A DNA stretch of 14,522 nt from RSA11 sp965652565 (lineage in GTDB: Bacteria > Actinomycetota > Thermoleophilia > Solirubrobacterales > 70-9): NCBI GenBank assembly GCA_965652565.1, contig CBFGWL010000076.1, positions 1-14,522 of the forward strand, given 5' to 3'. Positions within the stretch are counted from its first letter, which is position 1. Each line of letters starts with the position of its first letter. The translations under genes and the position numbers were made by a program. Of this stretch, positions 13,205 to 14,522 are shown one piece after another. The notes below the pieces were generated by a model that did no database searches, had not been told where the DNA came from, and saw only the letters and a list, made by a program, of their open reading frames with translations.

Positions 13205-13579
13205 ATGAGCGTCTTCAGGGAAGCGGAGCTCGAGTACCTGCGCGGCGGGCGTCAGCTCGGGCGGATCGCGACGGTCGGTCCCGATGGCACGCCGCACGTC
13301 GTCCCCGTCGCCTACATCTACAACGCCGCCCGGGATGCCATCGAGGTCGGGGGCCGTGACCTGGCGCGCACCAAGAAGTTTCGCGACGTGCAGCGCACCG
13401 GGCGGGCCGCGATCGTGATCGACGACATCAAAAGCGAGGATCCGTGGCATCCCCGCGGCATCGAGATCCGGGGCCGCGGCGAGGCGATCGCGCTGCCCAC
13501 GCCGCTGATCCGCATCCATCCCGAGCGGATCGTGAGCTGGGGCCTCGAGCCGACGCGCAGCGCGCGCACGGTGGTGTAG
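13205..13579 (+). CDS. PPOX-class F420-dependent (or flavin) oxidoreductase
   Basis: A 124-residue split-barrel protein of the pyridoxamine-phosphate-oxidase-like family. It closely matches, as far as I recall, the actinobacterial F420-dependent subgroup: LGRIATVGPDGTPHVVPVAY (18-37), then DLARTKKFRDVQRTGRAAIV (52-71), DDPW-like DPWHPRGIEIRGRGEA (79-94) and the C-terminal signature IRIHPERIVSWGLE (102-115). Members of this group bind deazaflavin F420 or FMN and reduce unsaturated small molecules. The short length is normal for the subgroup. ATG 13205 is chosen because the family signature starts directly after it (SVFREAELEYL). The upstream in-frame ATG at 13154 adds an unlike, Gly/Arg-rich stretch. 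The cofactor cannot be decided from sequence alone. Confidence 0.88.
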   Translation: MSVFREAELEYLRGGRQLGRIATVGPDGTPHVVPVAYIYNAARDAIEVGGRDLARTKKFRDVQRTGRAAIVIDDIKSEDPWHPRGIEIRGRGEAIALPTPLIRIHPERIVSWGLEPTRSARTVV

Positions 13580-13584
13580 CGGCA

Positions 13585-13597
13585 CGGCGTTGCCAAC
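13585..13597 (+). terminator. Weak hairpin after the PPOX gene
   Basis: GCGTT and AACGC form a 5-bp stem with a 3-base loop, beginning six bases after the PPOX stop codon. It is short and lacks a T-run; it could be a weak terminator before the secreted-protein gene. Confidence 0.25.
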
Positions 13598-13658
13598 GCG
13601 GACGGATTGCGCAGGTGGCGTGGGTTTCGCGCGCCGGCCGCGGAGGAACGGGGACTCC

Positions 13659-14069
13659 ATGCGATTTCGTCTCGCCGCGCTGACGATGATGGTGGGTTTG
13701 CTCGGTGCGTTCCTCGTCTCCGCGCCCCAGGCGAGCGCGCGGCCGGCGATCCACTGCCTGGACAAGAGCGGGGCGCGGTACGTGAAGAAGGTCTCTCCGA
13801 GAAGGTGCGCTGCGTACGGCCCCGCCGGCGACTTCGCGCGCGGCGTCAACCTCAAGCGCATCAAGTGGCGCAAATGGGGCGGGCGCTCCGCGAAGGGGCG
13901 AGCGATCGAATGCGGCTTCCACCTGCCTTGCTCGCGGATCCGGGCGAAGGTCAAGGCGTTCCGGCCGCGGCGCGCCTGCGGGGGCGGGCGGACCTACACG
14001 CGGCTGCGTGTCAGGACGAGGCACGGGCGTACGGTGGTGCGCCTGCCGCGTTGCCGACGCCCGGCGTGA
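13659..14069 (+). CDS. Small secreted, six-cysteine basic protein
   Basis: A 136-residue protein that I do not recognise. It has a clear Sec-type signal peptide: MRFR, the hydrophobic core LAALTMMVGLLGAFLV, and a likely cleavage after ASA (about residue 28). The mature part is short, strongly basic (many Arg and Lys) and has six cysteines (in IHCLDK, RRCAAY, ECGFHLPC, RACGGG and PRCRR), enough for three disulfides in an exported protein. ATG 13659 starts the signal peptide; GGAGG lies 12 bases upstream, somewhat far for a ribosome site. An in-frame GTG at 13590 would place 23 extra residues before the signal. It could bind cell-wall polymers or nucleic acid by charge, but that is a guess. Confidence 0.7.
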   Translation: MRFRLAALTMMVGLLGAFLVSAPQASARPAIHCLDKSGARYVKKVSPRRCAAYGPAGDFARGVNLKRIKWRKWGGRSAKGRAIECGFHLPCSRIRAKVKAFRPRRACGGGRTYTRLRVRTRHGRTVVRLPRCRRPA

Positions 14070-14120
14070 TCCGACCGGTCGCCGCCTCACGCACAGTCCG
14101 CCAGCGCGCCCGGGGCCGTT

Positions 14121-14522
14121 TCATCGGCGCTCTGGGCCCGGGAAGTCGAAGCGTCGGCCCGCCTCCCATTCCGGGCTCTGGTTGCCGTGCGCCGGGACCC
14201 CGCCGGCGTCCTTGAGCAGCCGGGCCAGGTGCATCAGGTTCCAGGTGGCGAAGGTCGTGCTGCGGTTGGTGAAGTCGTTCTCCGGGCCGCCTGAATCCTC
14301 GTCGAGGTAGGAGGGTCCGGGGCCGGCCTCGCCGATCCAGCCCGCGTCGGCCTGCGGCGGGACCGTGAACCCGAGGTGCTGCAGGGCGTAGAGGATCTCG
14401 GCGGCGCAATGCTTGACGCCGTCCTCGTTGCCGGTCACGAAGCAGCCGCCGACGCGGCCGTAGTAGACGTACTGCCCGGCGTCGTTGAGCTCGCCCGAGT
14501 TGCCGTAGAGGCGTTCGATCAC
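14121..14522 (-). CDS. Flavodoxin/NADPH-dependent FMN reductase-like protein, C-terminal part
   Basis: The C-terminal 133 residues of a flavodoxin-fold oxidoreductase. The gene runs off the right edge of the window, so its N-terminus with the FMN phosphate-binding loop is not visible, and the GTG at the edge is not claimed as a start. Visible family features are GQYVYYGRVGGCFVTGNEDG (16-35), HCAAEILYALQHLGF (38-52) and PPQADAGWIGEAGPGPSYLD (55-74). These resemble NAD(P)H-dependent flavodoxin-family reductases. FMN would be the cofactor; the substrate is unknown. It converges on the six-cysteine protein gene with a 51-base gap. Confidence 0.8.
   Translation of the reverse strand: MIERLYGNSGELNDAGQYVYYGRVGGCFVTGNEDGVKHCAAEILYALQHLGFTVPPQADAGWIGEAGPGPSYLDEDSGGPENDFTNRSTTFATWNLMHLARLLKDAGGVPAHGNQSPEWEAGRRFDFPGPERR

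Noticed and set aside
13190..13954. Long minus-strand open frames opposite the PPOX and six-cysteine protein genes.
   Set aside because: The plus-strand genes have a family signature and a signal peptide respectively; the minus-strand products have neither.
14072..14081. Perfect 10-base palindrome CGACCGGTCG just after the six-cysteine protein gene.
   Set aside because: It has no loop, so cannot form a hairpin terminator, and lies between convergent genes where an operator is unlikely; chance is plausible in GC-rich DNA.
1..14522. Search for tRNA/rRNA genes, CRISPR repeats, transposases, integrases, attachment sites and toxin-antitoxin pairs.
   Set aside because: Nothing seen by eye in any part of the window; composition is uniform apart from the AT-rich TetR/VOC gap, so no sign of a recent mobile element.

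Overview
The window is about 14.5 kb of very GC-rich chromosomal DNA, densely packed with short transcription units on both strands. Third codon positions are almost always G or C, GTG/TTG starts occur, Shine-Dalgarno (SD) sites are AGGAGG/AAAGG-like, and the products include a GerW-type protein, SpoIIAA/RsbV-like STAS proteins and a PPOX-type F420/flavin-linked enzyme. This fits a high-GC actinobacterium. My best guess, from recalled resemblance only, is the Thermoleophilia (Solirubrobacterales). I see no rRNA, tRNA, CRISPR, transposase, integrase or phage gene. No stretch over 300 bases lacks a gene.

Left part (1-5652, all + strand): a VOC-fold protein overlaps or abuts an ECF-type sigma factor with a C-terminal SnoaL-like domain. 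Next come a secreted, stand-alone SGNH-hydrolase-like protein, a CopB-type (P1B-3) copper/silver-exporting P-type ATPase with a His-rich N-terminus, and an unrecognised secreted protein. The signal peptide of that last protein is readable in the DNA but has no canonical start codon in frame.

Middle part (5597-8341, all - strand): a quinone-oxidoreductase-like MDR protein, two paralogous STAS-domain anti-anti-sigma proteins and a GNAT acetyltransferase. The second STAS gene is preceded by a perfect 10-bp inverted repeat whose 3' arm contains the gene's SD.

Right part (8440-14522): a GerW-like protein and a cupin form a short + strand operon that converges on a second MDR oxidoreductase. A RibD/DHFR-fold reductase diverges from a second cupin. 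A TetR regulator diverges from a VOC protein, and two tandem operator-like sites overlap the VOC promoter. The rest is a small membrane protein, a PPOX-family F420/flavin enzyme, a small secreted six-cysteine basic protein and the C-terminal part of a flavodoxin/FMN-reductase-like protein cut by the window edge.

The gene content is that of an ordinary chromosomal region: redox and detoxification enzymes, stress-type regulation and metal export. I found no convincing large new system. The best leads are regulatory or structural: the SD-sequestering hairpin before the STAS gene, the paired TetR-type operators, and the broken or non-canonical start of the secreted protein after the ATPase.
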